DNA from: Flavobacteria bacterium MS024-3C
Lineage (GTDB): Bacteria; Bacteroidota; Bacteroidia; Flavobacteriales; Flavobacteriaceae
Assembly: GCA_000173115.1 (NCBI GenBank)
Contig: ABVW01000001.1
Location: 62,001 to 126,000, forward strand
DNA: 64,000 bases
Direction of reading: 5' to 3'
Below the pieces are notes generated by a model that made no database searches, was not told the DNA's origin, and saw only the letters and a program-made list of their open reading frames with translations. Both the position numbers and the translations under genes were made by a program. This document shows positions 1 through 10,081 of the stretch, piece by piece (within the stretch, counting starts at the first letter, position 1; each line of letters starts with the position of its first letter).

Positions 1-151
1 TTTCATCCGGTAGTGCGTTTGGTTTTGACCCTTGAGCACTTGATTTTTCGTAGGCTTTTTTTGCCTGGGAATAGCTGCGCTTCTTTTTTGCGATACAGCT
101 ACTGAGCAATAACGCAAAAGAAACCACCCATAAAAAAGATTTCAATCTCAT
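1..151 (-). CDS. Lipoprotein, N-terminal fragment (continues past the left edge)
   Basis: The reverse strand encodes a start MRLKSFLWVVSFALLLSSCI followed by a Lys/Ser/Ala-rich stretch that stays open to the window edge, so about 50 residues are visible. The hydrophobic segment ending in LLSSC is a signal peptidase II lipobox, so the product should be anchored in a membrane after export. An in-frame ATG three codons upstream (at 160) is also possible. The ATG at 151 overlaps the stop of the upstream PLP-enzyme gene as ATGA, which indicates translational coupling in one operon. In related flavobacteria a glucosaminidase lipoprotein often follows this enzyme, but the catalytic part lies outside the window and cannot be judged. 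Confidence 0.7.
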   Translation of the reverse strand, partial: MRLKSFLWVVSFALLLSSCIAKKKRSYSQAKKAYEKSSAQGSKPNALPDE

Positions 152-1104
152 AGCAACCATTCTATATCTTGCTTTCGCAGTTTTTTATTCATGCCTTCAA
201 TGGCTTGTAAACCCCCTGTATGAATCATTAAAATATGGTCTCCAGAGACAAAATAATCTTTAGCAATGAGGTCCAAGGTGCCAAAAACCATTTTTGCAGT
301 GTAAATAGGATCCAAAACAACCCCTGTATCTCGCCTAAATTGATTGGCAAAATTTACCAACTGAGGGCTGAGCTTTGCATAACCCCCAAAATGATACGAT
401 TCAAAAAGGGTCCAATTGTTCTGCTGTGTAAAATTACAAATATCTTTTTGCAAAAAAGCGCCTTTTAGGGCTGGAAATCCAAGAATTTCTTGGTGTTCAA
501 ATGCAGCCTCTGCCAAACCAGACAGCGTACCTCCAGTACCAACAGCCACACAAATGTGCGTATATTTAGCGTCCAACTCCTGGAGTATTTCTGCACATCC
601 CTTGACCGCTAGTGCGTTGGTACCTCCCTCTGGAATGAGATAAAAATGGCCAAAAGTCTCTTGTAGTTTGGCCACAAATTGTGGCCGATGCTTTTCTCTA
701 TACACCTCTCTAGAAACAAAGTGAAAAAACATTCCATTTAATTTCGCTCTCTCAAGGGTAGGATTCAAGGGTTGTCCTGCCAATTCTTCTCCACGAATTA
801 TGCCAATGGTCTTAAAACCATGGATTTTTCCTGCATAAGCTACCGCGGCAATGTGGTTTGAAAAAGCACCACCGAAGGTGAGCAGCGTATGCTGCTTTGC
901 CGCTTTAGCCGCCTGAATATTGTATTTTAACTTTCGGTATTTATTGCCAGAAATACCCGGAAACAACAACTCCTCTCGCTTAAAAGCGAGTTGAATGCCT
1001 TTCTCTCTAAGCAAAGGCAGGTCTATTTTGGTGTATGTAGCTATTTCGTTTATCAATGGACTAAGTAGAGAATTGAACGCAAAATTCGTATTTTTAACAT
1101 TCAC
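148..1104 (-). CDS. PLP-dependent enzyme of the ACC deaminase / D-cysteine desulfhydrase family
   Basis: This 318-residue cytoplasmic protein belongs to the fold-type II (tryptophan synthase beta-like) PLP enzymes. The segment SGNKYRKLKYN (residues 52-62) carries the probable Schiff-base lysine K55. The FGGAFSNHIAA block and the glycine-rich GTGGTLSGL phosphate-binding loop are both present. Members deaminate 1-aminocyclopropane-1-carboxylate or desulfhydrate D-cysteine. Which substrate applies here cannot be read from the sequence, and most flavobacterial members are annotated only at family level. Length fits the family. It is the upstream member of a pair with the lipoprotein at the left edge, with a 4-bp overlap. 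Confidence 0.88.
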   Translation of the reverse strand: MNVKNTNFAFNSLLSPLINEIATYTKIDLPLLREKGIQLAFKREELLFPGISGNKYRKLKYNIQAAKAAKQHTLLTFGGAFSNHIAAVAYAGKIHGFKTIGIIRGEELAGQPLNPTLERAKLNGMFFHFVSREVYREKHRPQFVAKLQETFGHFYLIPEGGTNALAVKGCAEILQELDAKYTHICVAVGTGGTLSGLAEAAFEHQEILGFPALKGAFLQKDICNFTQQNNWTLFESYHFGGYAKLSPQLVNFANQFRRDTGVVLDPIYTAKMVFGTLDLIAKDYFVSGDHILMIHTGGLQAIEGMNKKLRKQDIEWLL

Positions 1105-1125
1105 AAAATAGCTTTTATACCCTAA

Positions 1126-1305
<180 letters not shown>

Positions 1306-1446
1306 CACTGCATTCTCAAAGTAGTACTGTTGCGCTGCGCTTATACCGTTCAATTGTATTTCACCAGAAGAATAATGGAAAAGAATGGCATGCTTTTTGA
1401 TTTTAGGGTGATATATTAAATTTTTAATCTTTTTAAAACTGGATTT

Positions 1447-2007
1447 ATGATGAGACAAAAACTATTATTCGCATTACCGCTATTCACCTTAATGATGTTT
1501 CTCCATAGTTGCTCCAGCATAAAGGTCATTACAGATTACGATCCCAATGTATCATTTGATCGCTACAAGACCTACGCTTTTTACAAAGCGGGAATAGATC
1601 AGGTAAAAATTTCTGATTTAGACAAGAGAAGGATTTTAAAATCTTTAGAAAACACCCTCCAAGAGAAAGGCTTTTCTGCCAGTGATATGCCAGACATACT
1701 CCTTAACTTTTTTACCAAAGAAGAGGCCCAAGTAGACATTTACAACAATGCCGGATTAGGATGGGGATGGGGCTGGAATCCATGGTTTTGGCCAGGAATG
1801 GGCATGCAAAACACCCAAGTGACCACCAGAGCAAAAGGGCGTTTGTTTATAGACGTGATAGATGCTAAAACCAAAAGATTGCTGTGGCAAGGAAGTGGCG
1901 TAGGCTTTTTAGAACCTCAGGACGATCCTTTAAAAAAACAGGCCAATATTCAAAAATTTGTCAATGAAATCATGGCTGCTTATCCGCCATCACTTGAAAA
2001 AAAATAA
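1447..2007 (+). CDS. DUF4136 domain lipoprotein
   Basis: This 186-residue protein starts with a signal peptide ending in the lipobox FLHSC, followed by SSIKVITDYDPNVSFDRYKTYAFYK. That opening, with a conserved Tyr/Asp-rich first strand, is characteristic of DUF4136 lipoproteins. A Gly/Trp/Pro-rich loop (GWGWGWNPWFWPGMGM) sits near the middle and a strand reading GRLFIDVIDAKTKRLLWQG follows. The family is predicted to sit on the periplasmic face of the outer membrane; its function is unknown. Two in-frame ATGs (1447 and 1450) are equivalent. It appears monocistronic, with a roughly 140-bp upstream gap. Confidence 0.85.
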   Translation: MMRQKLLFALPLFTLMMFLHSCSSIKVITDYDPNVSFDRYKTYAFYKAGIDQVKISDLDKRRILKSLENTLQEKGFSASDMPDILLNFFTKEEAQVDIYNNAGLGWGWGWNPWFWPGMGMQNTQVTTRAKGRLFIDVIDAKTKRLLWQGSGVGFLEPQDDPLKKQANIQKFVNEIMAAYPPSLEKK

Positions 2008-2069
2008 GTCACACACCAATATTATTTTCAAAGATTAAGCGCTTTTTAACTTGTAAAAACGTACTTAAA

Positions 2070-3020
2070 TTATGGAAACATATGGGGGTATTGCCGTTTA
2101 ATTTTTGCCATACGCCTACCCAATGTTTGCAGGAATTTTTTATGTGCCTCAGCGGTTGGATTAAAGGGTCTGTGGTCCAAACCATTTTGGATTGAAACCA
2201 CTTCTTTTAAAAGTATTTTGGTGGCTGCTTTAAAAGTAACTGCTACCAAAGATTCCCATATATACGCTATGGCCAATTCATTGGGATGAATTAAATCCAT
2301 TTTATAAAAACGATAGTCCCGCAGTTCATCCATTACAATTTCATAAGATGGAAAATAAGAGACTGATTTTGAATCCTTGGCTTTTTCCTTTTGTGCATGA
2401 ATACCTGCCAACAAATGGGCTTTACCGATAGAATTCTCTGTAAAACCATCTTTTAAATGCCGCACAGGAGAAACGGTATACACCACCTTCAGATCGGGAT
2501 TCAGATACATCATGGCAGCTTGTATTTGTTCCAAGGCATTTTCAATCAAAGAAATTGAAGCCAACTCTTTGTGAAATAACGAGGCGGACTGCTTGTGACA
2601 ATTAGTGACAATGGTGTTATTCAACCTATAACCCCAGGCAGTTCCCAAAGTAATAAAGACATGGGAAGCTTTATTTAAAAAATTATGGGTGAGATCCAAT
2701 ATTTCATTGGCATTTCTAAGTGCTTCAGAGAGATTTGTTCGGCCCATACTAGAATGAAGTTCATAAGAATGCCATTGCTCTTGATGAAAAAAAAACGCGT
2801 CTTCAGTAAAATAATTCTTATGCACTATTCTTTGTATTAGGGAAGCGAGCGGAATAGGATGAAATATAATACCAAAGGGATTGCTTATCGTATTGAATTG
2901 GTGCTTTGAAAACAAAGCACCTATATGGTCACTGAAACATGATCCCAGGAGCAATATTTGGGCATTGTAGTCTATTTGAAAATTCAAATGAGATAGTGGC
3001 ACCTTAGTTTGCAGCTCCAT
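2070..3020 (-). CDS. GSCFA domain protein
   Basis: The product is 316 residues and carries the family signature LLGSCFSDHIG at about residues 25-35, plus a second conserved block, FITLGTAWGYR. GSCFA proteins resemble SGNH/GDSL-type esterases, with the Ser of GSCFS as likely nucleophile and the late segment MDLIHPNELA supplying Asp/His. The true substrate is unknown. No signal peptide is visible, so it is probably cytoplasmic. It follows alaS with an 11-bp gap on the same strand and is likely cotranscribed with it, an arrangement common in flavobacteria. Confidence 0.9.
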   Translation of the reverse strand: MELQTKVPLSHLNFQIDYNAQILLLGSCFSDHIGALFSKHQFNTISNPFGIIFHPIPLASLIQRIVHKNYFTEDAFFFHQEQWHSYELHSSMGRTNLSEALRNANEILDLTHNFLNKASHVFITLGTAWGYRLNNTIVTNCHKQSASLFHKELASISLIENALEQIQAAMMYLNPDLKVVYTVSPVRHLKDGFTENSIGKAHLLAGIHAQKEKAKDSKSVSYFPSYEIVMDELRDYRFYKMDLIHPNELAIAYIWESLVAVTFKAATKILLKEVVSIQNGLDHRPFNPTAEAHKKFLQTLGRRMAKIKRQYPHMFP

Positions 3021-3031
3021 TTAAAGGGGGT

Positions 3032-5677
3032 CTATGGGGTTATAAAGTCCTTGGCATGTGCAATAGCTTCTGCTATTCCTTCGGGGTTTTTACCTCCTGC
3101 TGTAGCAAAGAAGGGCTGCCCTCCACCACCACCTTGGATATACTGACCAAGTGTTTTCACAACTTGCCCTGCATTTAAAGACTTTTCGGTCAAGAGTTCT
3201 TTAGAGATATAACAAGCCAACAATGCTTTCCCCTCGTATTGCGCACCTAAAAGCAAAAAAGTATTTGGACTCTGGGCGGCCAATTCAAAACACAAATCTT
3301 TCATGGCTGAGGCGTCTAAAGAGACTTCTGCTGCCAAGAAACGCACCCCGTTAATTTCTTCAAAGGATGCCGCTAATGATTTTCCTACATCACCCGCTTT
3401 TTCTTTTTGAAGCGCTGTTAGGGTAGTTTTTAACTGTGCAAATTCCTCCTGAAGTTTTGTAATAGCCGTTACTGGGTCAGTATTTATTTGCAATTGGTTC
3501 AGGACCTGCTGTAAGGTCTGATCTGTTTTTAAATAATAATCTTTAACCGCATCTGAAGTAATGGCTTCGATCCTTCTGATTCCAGAGGCCACAGCAGATT
3601 CCCCCGTAATTTTAAACTGCCAAATGTCGCCTGTATTCTTCACATGAGTTCCACCACAGAGTTCAATAGAATGGCCAAAACGGATACTTCTTACCGTATC
3701 TCCGTACTTTTCTCCAAATAAGGCCATAGCACCATCTGCTTGAGCCTGAACCAAAGGTCTATTTCTATGCTCCTCTAAAGGGATGTGTCCGTCTATTCTA
3801 GCGTTTACATAGTCTTCTATCTCTTTAAGTTGTTCTGAAGTTACTTTTGAAAAGTGAGAGAAATCAAAACGCAGGTACTTGGAGTGAACCGCAGAACCTT
3901 TTTGGGCCACATGAGTGCCAAGTATGGCTCTTAAAGCCTGATGCAATAAATGCGTGGCTGTATGGTTTTTTGACGTTCTGTCACGCTGTTTCTTGTCTAC
4001 AGATGCTTTAAAAGAAACCCTTGGATCTTTGGGGAGTGTGCTAGAAAAATGAATAATTTCATTGTTTTCCTTTTTGGTATCTACAATATAAGTCACATCT
4101 CCGTTGGGTGCCTCTAAATAGCCTTTATCTCCAACTTGTCCTCCACCTTCTGGATAAAAAGGAGTTAGATTAAATACCAATTGGTACATTTCTCCTTCTT
4201 TTTTTGAAGTAACTTTTCTGTACTTGGCAATTTTAACCTGCGTCTCTAAAAGGTCATAACCAATAAACTCTTGGGTGTCGTCTTCTAGCAAGACTTCCCA
4301 ATCTTCTTTGGATACTTCAGAAGCCGCCCTTGAGCGCTGTTTTTGTACTTGCATGGATTTTTCGAATCCTGATTGGTCTAGCGCATAACCTCTTTCTGAG
4401 AGTATTAGAGCGGTTAAATCAATGGGGAAACCATAGGTGTCATATAATTCAAAGGCTTTCTCTCCAGCTAGAACCTTATCTTTTGCGGTAAGAATGAGCG
4501 TGTCTAATAACTGCAAACCTTGCTCTAAAGTTCTTAAAAAAGATTGTTCTTCTTCCTTAATTACATTTTGAATTAATTGCTTTTGGGAATTTAATTCAGG
4601 GAATGCATCTCCCATGGTTTTAGAAAGCACCTGAACCAGTTTAAACATAAAAGGCTCTTTGGTGTTTAAAAAAGTAAACCCATAACGAATGGCCCTTCTA
4701 AGTATTCTTCTAATAACATAGCCTGCGCCTGTATTACTTGGCAATTGACCATCTGCAATAGAAAAAGCTACGGCCCTTATATGATCTGCAATAACCCTAA
4801 TGGCAATATCTGTTGGGGTATCTTTTCCGTAAGAATGGCCGCTAATCACCTCTATTTCTTTGATAATAGGCGTAAATACATCTGTGTCATAATTGGACTG
4901 AACCCCTTGTAAAACCATACAAAGCCTTTCAAATCCCATACCGGTGTCTACGTGCTTTGCAGGCAGTGGCTCCAAAATACCATTGGCTTTTCTATTGAAC
5001 TGCATAAAAACCAAATTCCAAATCTCTACAACCTGTGGGTGGTCCATATTGACCAAACTAGCTCCTGAAACGGAGGCTTTCTCCTCTGGCGTACGAATAT
5101 CTACATGGATTTCAGAACAAGGACCACAGGGACCTTGGTCGCCCATTTCCCAAAAATTATCTTTCTTATTCCCAAATAAAATTTGTGATTCGGGTACAAT
5201 CGCTTTCCATAAAGACAATGCCTCTGCATCCATCTCTAATTGATCTGCGTCTTTACTGCCCTCAAAAACTGTCACATACAAACTATTGGGATCTATTTTA
5301 AAAACGTCTACCAATAAAGACCAGGCCCATTGAATGGCTTCTTGTTTAAAATAACCATCTACATTATTCTTTGCCACACCAAAACTCCAATTACCAAGCA
5401 TCTCAAACATGGTATGGTGGTAAGTATCCTTACCTACTTCTTCCAAGTCATTGTGTTTTCCGCTCACCCGCAAACATTTTTGAGTATCTGCTACGCGCTG
5501 GTTTTTAGGAAGGGTATTGCCCAAAAAATACGGTTTAAAAGGGTTCATCCCTGCATTGGTAAACATGAGGGTTGGGTCATCCTTAATAACCATTGGAGAA
5601 GAAGGAACTATTTGATGGTTTTTATCTTTAAAGAAAGCTAAAAACTGGGCTCTAATATCTTGAGATTTCATGGGCAC
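3032..5677 (-). CDS. alaS: Alanine--tRNA ligase
   Basis: At 881 residues this matches full-length bacterial AlaRS. The class II catalytic core is at the N-terminus (starting [20 protein letters not shown], with [15 protein letters not shown]). The editing domain carries the zinc/catalytic motifs HTATH (H572, H576) and CGGTH (C674-H678). A C-Ala domain ends with a glycine-rich [14 protein letters not shown] block. It charges tRNA-Ala in the cytoplasm and hydrolyses mischarged Ser/Gly. It diverges from the M23 peptidase gene. A CAAAACTA at 5751-5758 reads TAGTTTTG on the minus strand and is a possible -7 box for alaS. Confidence 0.98.
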   Translation of the reverse strand: MPMKSQDIRAQFLAFFKDKNHQIVPSSPMVIKDDPTLMFTNAGMNPFKPYFLGNTLPKNQRVADTQKCLRVSGKHNDLEEVGKDTYHHTMFEMLGNWSFGVAKNNVDGYFKQEAIQWAWSLLVDVFKIDPNSLYVTVFEGSKDADQLEMDAEALSLWKAIVPESQILFGNKKDNFWEMGDQGPCGPCSEIHVDIRTPEEKASVSGASLVNMDHPQVVEIWNLVFMQFNRKANGILEPLPAKHVDTGMGFERLCMVLQGVQSNYDTDVFTPIIKEIEVISGHSYGKDTPTDIAIRVIADHIRAVAFSIADGQLPSNTGAGYVIRRILRRAIRYGFTFLNTKEPFMFKLVQVLSKTMGDAFPELNSQKQLIQNVIKEEEQSFLRTLEQGLQLLDTLILTAKDKVLAGEKAFELYDTYGFPIDLTALILSERGYALDQSGFEKSMQVQKQRSRAASEVSKEDWEVLLEDDTQEFIGYDLLETQVKIAKYRKVTSKKEGEMYQLVFNLTPFYPEGGGQVGDKGYLEAPNGDVTYIVDTKKENNEIIHFSSTLPKDPRVSFKASVDKKQRDRTSKNHTATHLLHQALRAILGTHVAQKGSAVHSKYLRFDFSHFSKVTSEQLKEIEDYVNARIDGHIPLEEHRNRPLVQAQADGAMALFGEKYGDTVRSIRFGHSIELCGGTHVKNTGDIWQFKITGESAVASGIRRIEAITSDAVKDYYLKTDQTLQQVLNQLQINTDPVTAITKLQEEFAQLKTTLTALQKEKAGDVGKSLAASFEEINGVRFLAAEVSLDASAMKDLCFELAAQSPNTFLLLGAQYEGKALLACYISKELLTEKSLNAGQVVKTLGQYIQGGGGGQPFFATAGGKNPEGIAEAIAHAKDFITP

Positions 5678-5780
5678 TTAATGATTTAATTGGTGTCAAA
5701 AACACCTGAGAACAAAATGTTAAAAATGCAAAGATTTCTTAAGCTTTACGCAAAACTATGAGCGAAAGAAAAACAATGTT

Positions 5781-5788
5781 TATATTTG
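5781..5788 (+). promoter_or_regulatory. Probable Bacteroidota -7 promoter box for the M23 peptidase gene
   Basis: The octamer TATATTTG matches the Bacteroidota -7 consensus TAnnTTTG and lies 46 bp upstream of the ATG at 5835. No clear TTG was found at the expected -33 distance, so only one half of the promoter is supported. Confidence 0.5.
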
Positions 5789-5834
5789 TTTTAATGCTGT
5801 TAACAACGGCACAAAAATAGCATAAATTCCAGAG

Positions 5835-6812
5835 ATGTCTAAAGTAAAATACTATTACGACGCAGATACACTTTCTTACCGTGAAATAACGGACAAGAAA
5901 ACCACTCGTTTTAAAAAGGCGGTATTGTTCCTTTTGGCCTCTTTTTTATTTGGAATGATTGGTTTGCTGTTTCTCCTCAATACATCAATAGTAAATACTC
6001 CCAAAGAATTGAGTCTGTCTAGAGAGCTTAAAAATTTGAACTTTCAATTTGAGCAACTCAATAAAAAAATGGATGAAGCCACAGCTGTTTTGGCAGATGT
6101 TGAAAACAGAGACAATACAATTTATAGGGTGTACTTTGAAGCAAATCCAATTCCTGAATCTCAAAGAAAAGCAGGATTCGGAGGACTAAACAGGTATGCC
6201 ACTCTGGAGGGATATGCACATTCAAATCTTATCGTAAATACCGCGAAAAAACTAGATATACTTCAAAAACAATTGGTGGTTCAGTCTAAATCTCTGGATG
6301 AAATAAGTACACTTGCTTCTAAAAAAGAAGCGCTACTTGCTGCTATTCCCTCCATACAACCAATCTCAAACCAAGACCTTACCAGAATGGCTTCTGGCTT
6401 TGGATGGCGCTCTGACCCTTTCAATAAAGTGAGAAAAAAACACTGGGGAATGGACTTTACAGCCCCAAGAGGCACCCCAATTTACGCTACTGGAAATGGA
6501 CGAATCCTCAGAGCAGATCAAAGAGCTACTGGGTTTGGGAAACACATTCGCATAGACCATGGCTTTGGTTATGTGACCATCTATGCGCATTTAAGTCAGT
6601 ACAATGTGAGAAGGGGAGAAAAGGTTAAAAGAGGAGACATTATTGGCTATGTGGGGAGTACTGGACGTTCGCAGGCCCCTCACCTTCATTACGAAGTGTG
6701 GAAAGACAAGAAAAAAATAAACCCGATTAACTTCTATACCGGCACTTTAAGCCCTGCAGAATTCGAGAACTTACTGCGTTTTGCCAACCAAGAAAACCAA
6801 TCTTTAGACTAA
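5835..6812 (+). CDS. M23 family metallopeptidase (LytM/peptidoglycan endopeptidase type)
   Basis: A 325-residue protein with a cytoplasmic N-terminus, one membrane segment (about residues 28-50, rich in L/F/G), a coiled-coil stretch (ELKNLNFQFEQLNKKMDEA) and a C-terminal LytM-type M23 domain. The zinc ligands and catalytic residues are visible as H203-x3-D207 (HWGMD) and H283-x-H285 (HLHYE). It likely cleaves peptide cross-links in peptidoglycan from the outer face of the inner membrane during cell-wall growth. The stop codon overlaps the next ATG (TAATG), coupling it to the MerR-type regulator, a pairing common in flavobacteria. Confidence 0.93.
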   Translation: MSKVKYYYDADTLSYREITDKKTTRFKKAVLFLLASFLFGMIGLLFLLNTSIVNTPKELSLSRELKNLNFQFEQLNKKMDEATAVLADVENRDNTIYRVYFEANPIPESQRKAGFGGLNRYATLEGYAHSNLIVNTAKKLDILQKQLVVQSKSLDEISTLASKKEALLAAIPSIQPISNQDLTRMASGFGWRSDPFNKVRKKHWGMDFTAPRGTPIYATGNGRILRADQRATGFGKHIRIDHGFGYVTIYAHLSQYNVRRGEKVKRGDIIGYVGSTGRSQAPHLHYEVWKDKKKINPINFYTGTLSPAEFENLLRFANQENQSLD

Positions 6813-7138
6813 TGCACAACCTGCCCGATAAAAGATATTACAGCATAGGTGAAGTGGCCAAAGCGTTTGAGGTGAACACCTCTTTAATTCGCTTTTGGGA
6901 AACTACTTTTGACATTCTCAAGCCTAAGAAAAACGCCAAGGGTAACAGAAAATTTACCCCTGAAGACATTAAAAACCTACAGCTTATTTATCATTTGGTC
7001 AAAGAAAAAGGCTACACCCTGGTAGGTGCTAAGGCCCATTTGAAAGTCTCTAAAAATAAAACGCTAGATAATTTAGACCTCGTGAAGCGATTGTCTTTAG
7101 TGAAAGAAGAACTTCTGAAAATAAAGTCACAACTGTAA
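6812..7138 (+). CDS. MerR family transcriptional regulator
   Basis: This 108-residue protein opens with the winged-helix segment YYSIGEVAKAFEVNTSLIRF followed by WE and the second wing (FTPEDIKNLQLIYHLVKEKG), typical of MerR. A short C-terminal helix would give the antiparallel dimerisation coiled coil. There is no cysteine-rich effector domain, so it is probably not a metal sensor. The start codon overlaps the M23 peptidase stop by one base, so the two are translated from one message. The target is not evident. Confidence 0.9.
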   Translation: MHNLPDKRYYSIGEVAKAFEVNTSLIRFWETTFDILKPKKNAKGNRKFTPEDIKNLQLIYHLVKEKGYTLVGAKAHLKVSKNKTLDNLDLVKRLSLVKEELLKIKSQL

Positions 7139-7142
7139 TATT

Positions 7143-9917
7143 CTAACCACCGTAGCGCATACTTCTGCCCCCTGGTTTCTGGCCGCCAAATTTGTCTAAT
7201 TTATAACTAAAGCTCAGCATAAAATACTGCTGCAATACCGTGCCTTGAAAATCTTCAATAAAATCTTCTGCAGTAGTCCTTCGCGTATTGATGTTTTGGT
7301 TTAAAATATCATAAGCCAATACTTTCAAAGTAGCCTTGTCTTCGAGTAGCTGAACCCCAATACTCATGTTCCAAAAATAGGCGTTCTTATCAAACCCTGG
7401 ACCTACATTTGGATTGTAACTATAGGTAATGTCATTGCCCCAAATAATATTTTCTGGCCAAAAAGTGGTTGTTTTTAAAGTTGCATTGTGGTTCAACACA
7501 GATACCTCTGGAAGGTTCTCCAAATTATAAGTACTCCTAGAATACCCTAAAGAATATCCCGGCTCAATTTGAAACTTGTCATTGAAATTAATTGAAGTAG
7601 ACACGGAAGGATTCAGACTATAAGAGGTCGTTTTAAATAATTGCCCATTTGAGAAGCCTACATTCTTAGAGAAATTCGCGTTGGGCCTAATATTCAAATT
7701 CATGGAATAAACACTGTCTTTTTTAATCTGCTTGGAATAACCTACCCCAAAATAACCATTGTAATTACCGTTGACGTTCGTAAAAGTAGTATTCCTTAAA
7801 AAGTTTTCATCTGTTGTGGTTACCGCACTCACCCTATTGTCTGTAAAAGTAGCACCTGCATATACAAAAACGCCAGAACGTTCCCGCCAATTGTAGTTAT
7901 TGTAATTAAATCCTATCCTGTGGTTTAGGGCTGGATCCAGATCTGGATTACCCACCACAATATTCAGTGGATTGTTCAAATTAGGCACTGGCTGTAATTG
8001 ATTTAGATTAGGTAGGTCTAAGTTGTTGGAATACCTTAAACTAAGGCTCTTGTTTTTTCCCAAACTATAACGGCTATAAAGGTTAAACAGCAGCTTCTTG
8101 TAATTTTTTGAAAAATCTGAATTTTGCAGAAAATCTTCATTACTTAGTGTAGCGTCTGTATAACTAGCGTTCAGCCTTAAACGCCATTTATCGCTATTGT
8201 TCCTAAGACCAATAGAAGGTGTTTTTTGCACTGTTTTAAACCTAAAATCTGAGCTCTGTACTGTGTTAAAGCCGTCGTACAAACCAGTTTCTAAGTCCAA
8301 ATCAAAGATAGATAGCTTGTTCTCTCTTGTGCTTACATCGTAAGTCATTCCGGCTTGCACAAACAAATCTTTTGTGAGTGCTTTTCTGTATTCTAGTTCT
8401 AAATTATATGCATTGGTTATATTCTCTGAACTGTTCTCTTGGTCCAAAAGTGTTTGAGTCACCTGGTCTTCATTATAGATCTCTCTGAGGGAATTTAAAT
8501 TGGTGCGGCTTTCATTTTTATTTTGAGAAATATCAAAATCCAATGAAATATACCCACCAATAGTATCTAGTTTTTGGAAAAGACTGAACTGATTAGAAAA
8601 ACTTCTCAAATCACTTCTGTTGGCGGTTTTTACCCTGTTCGAGTTAATTAAAAGCCCTTCACTATTTTTAGAAAGCGTATTCTGATCGTTAGAGGCTGTG
8701 GTGAAACCCACATTCACATTGGGTTCAAAACTGATCACCAAATCCTTGGTTAAATTAAACTCCAAATCTGCAGAACCCCTATTGTTTTGGTTGGTCCCTT
8801 TAAAGCTAGACGTTCGCTCTGTAAAAAACCTGCTGTCTGGAAGGATGTTTTCTCTAAAGGAAGCTTCATCATTATAGGAATCTGAGTAAGAAAAGAAATG
8901 ATTCCCCTCTACTTCGTATTTTCCTTTTTTTGCATCGGCGTAGCTGGCCCCTACGGTAGAGGAAGTAGCAATCCCTTGACCAAAGCCAAAATTAATTCCC
9001 CCTACATTAAAACCACCACCAAAATTTCTTCTGCTCGAGCCTCCGCCTCCGAGCATATCAAATACCTCATCATAGGAAAAACCTGCATTATTAATGTTGT
9101 TGCTGCTCGCTAAAACACTCACGCGCTGTTTGTTTTTAAAATAATTGAGTAAACCGTTTAATTGGTAGCGCTCATCTGTTCCATACCCTCCAGCCATTCT
9201 GGTCAGATAGCCCTTGTTTTTGTCTTCTTTAATGGTGAGGTTTATGGTTTTATTCTCGCTTTGGGCGTCGTCTCCAGTGCGTTCTTCTGTTTTTGTTTTG
9301 GTATTGGTAATCTGAATTTTACTGATAATATCTTTGGGCAGACTCTTGGTGGCTACTTTGGGATCTTTACTAAAAAATACCTGACCGTTAACCAGCACCT
9401 GATCTACCTCTTGGCCGTTTACCGTAATGGTGCCATTGGCATCTATAGCTACCCCTGGTAGTTTTCTTAGCACATCTTCTACATTGGCGTCTGGTCTAGT
9501 TTTAAAAGAACTGGCATTGAACTCTAGGGTGTCTTTCTTTACTGCAATTGGAGCGCGTTCTGCTGACACCAACACTTCCCCTAATTGTTCTACTTGTTCT
9601 TCTAAATACAAGGTACCCATCTGAAGCTGAGGGACAATGCTAATTTCTTTCTTAAGACTTTTATATCCATTGAAAGTAGCGTAAAAAATAAGTTTGGTTT
9701 GGTTGGTTTTGCCCTCTATTATAAAACTTCCGTCTGTATCCGTAATACTATATGCCACTAGGGTAGAGTCTGCTATAGTCTCCACGTAAACCGTGGCAGC
9801 ATCTAGAGGACTTTTAATTTGAGCGTCTAATAACTTTCCTTTGAGGACAAATTCTTGGGCTTTAACGGAAAAAAAACTACAAAAAAGCACTAGTAGTGCA
9901 AAAAATCTTAAACGCAT
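7143..9917 (-). CDS. Outer-membrane beta-barrel protein with N-terminal carboxypeptidase-like domain
   Basis: The 924-residue protein has a signal peptide (ending near FFSVKAQ), then a carboxypeptidase-regulatory-like (CarboxypepD_reg) domain at about residues 22-110. A plug-like region follows (LRKLPGVAIDANGTITVNGQ), and then a long beta-barrel rich in aromatic-ended strands that finishes in QYFMLSFSYKLDKF. The family (outer membrane protein beta-barrel, TonB-receptor-like but usually without a TonB box) is abundant in Bacteroidota; the ligand is unknown. A second member lies at 48634-51345 next to a GLPGLI gene. A very Gly/Phe-rich loop occurs at residues 289-315. It converges with the MerR gene, 4 bp apart. 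Confidence 0.88.
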   Translation of the reverse strand: MRLRFFALLVLFCSFFSVKAQEFVLKGKLLDAQIKSPLDAATVYVETIADSTLVAYSITDTDGSFIIEGKTNQTKLIFYATFNGYKSLKKEISIVPQLQMGTLYLEEQVEQLGEVLVSAERAPIAVKKDTLEFNASSFKTRPDANVEDVLRKLPGVAIDANGTITVNGQEVDQVLVNGQVFFSKDPKVATKSLPKDIISKIQITNTKTKTEERTGDDAQSENKTINLTIKEDKNKGYLTRMAGGYGTDERYQLNGLLNYFKNKQRVSVLASSNNINNAGFSYDEVFDMLGGGGSSRRNFGGGFNVGGINFGFGQGIATSSTVGASYADAKKGKYEVEGNHFFSYSDSYNDEASFRENILPDSRFFTERTSSFKGTNQNNRGSADLEFNLTKDLVISFEPNVNVGFTTASNDQNTLSKNSEGLLINSNRVKTANRSDLRSFSNQFSLFQKLDTIGGYISLDFDISQNKNESRTNLNSLREIYNEDQVTQTLLDQENSSENITNAYNLELEYRKALTKDLFVQAGMTYDVSTRENKLSIFDLDLETGLYDGFNTVQSSDFRFKTVQKTPSIGLRNNSDKWRLRLNASYTDATLSNEDFLQNSDFSKNYKKLLFNLYSRYSLGKNKSLSLRYSNNLDLPNLNQLQPVPNLNNPLNIVVGNPDLDPALNHRIGFNYNNYNWRERSGVFVYAGATFTDNRVSAVTTTDENFLRNTTFTNVNGNYNGYFGVGYSKQIKKDSVYSMNLNIRPNANFSKNVGFSNGQLFKTTSYSLNPSVSTSINFNDKFQIEPGYSLGYSRSTYNLENLPEVSVLNHNATLKTTTFWPENIIWGNDITYSYNPNVGPGFDKNAYFWNMSIGVQLLEDKATLKVLAYDILNQNINTRRTTAEDFIEDFQGTVLQQYFMLSFSYKLDKFGGQKPGGRSMRYGG

Positions 9918-9950
9918 AGTAATGATATTGTGAAAACCTTAAGAGGATTG

Positions 9951-9958
9951 CAAAAATA
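9951..9958 (-). promoter_or_regulatory. -7 promoter box for the outer-membrane barrel gene
   Basis: On the minus strand this reads TATTTTTG, matching TAnnTTTG, 34 bp upstream of the ATG at 9917. A matching -33 element is not clear. Confidence 0.45.
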
Positions 9959-10081
9959 GCTCCAATTGTAATGAAGGAACTTACATTAACATAAATTTAA
10001 GAGTACAGCGTCTGCGCCAAGTAAAAATATTCAAGGCTATCTCACTGAAGTGATGGTTAAAGAAGTGATCAAAAACCTTTC

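Noticed and set aside
7143..9917. Classical TonB-dependent receptor with TonB box
   Set aside because: The barrel resembles TonB receptors but no clear TonB box or SusC signature is visible, so it is listed only as a carboxypeptidase-like outer-membrane barrel.
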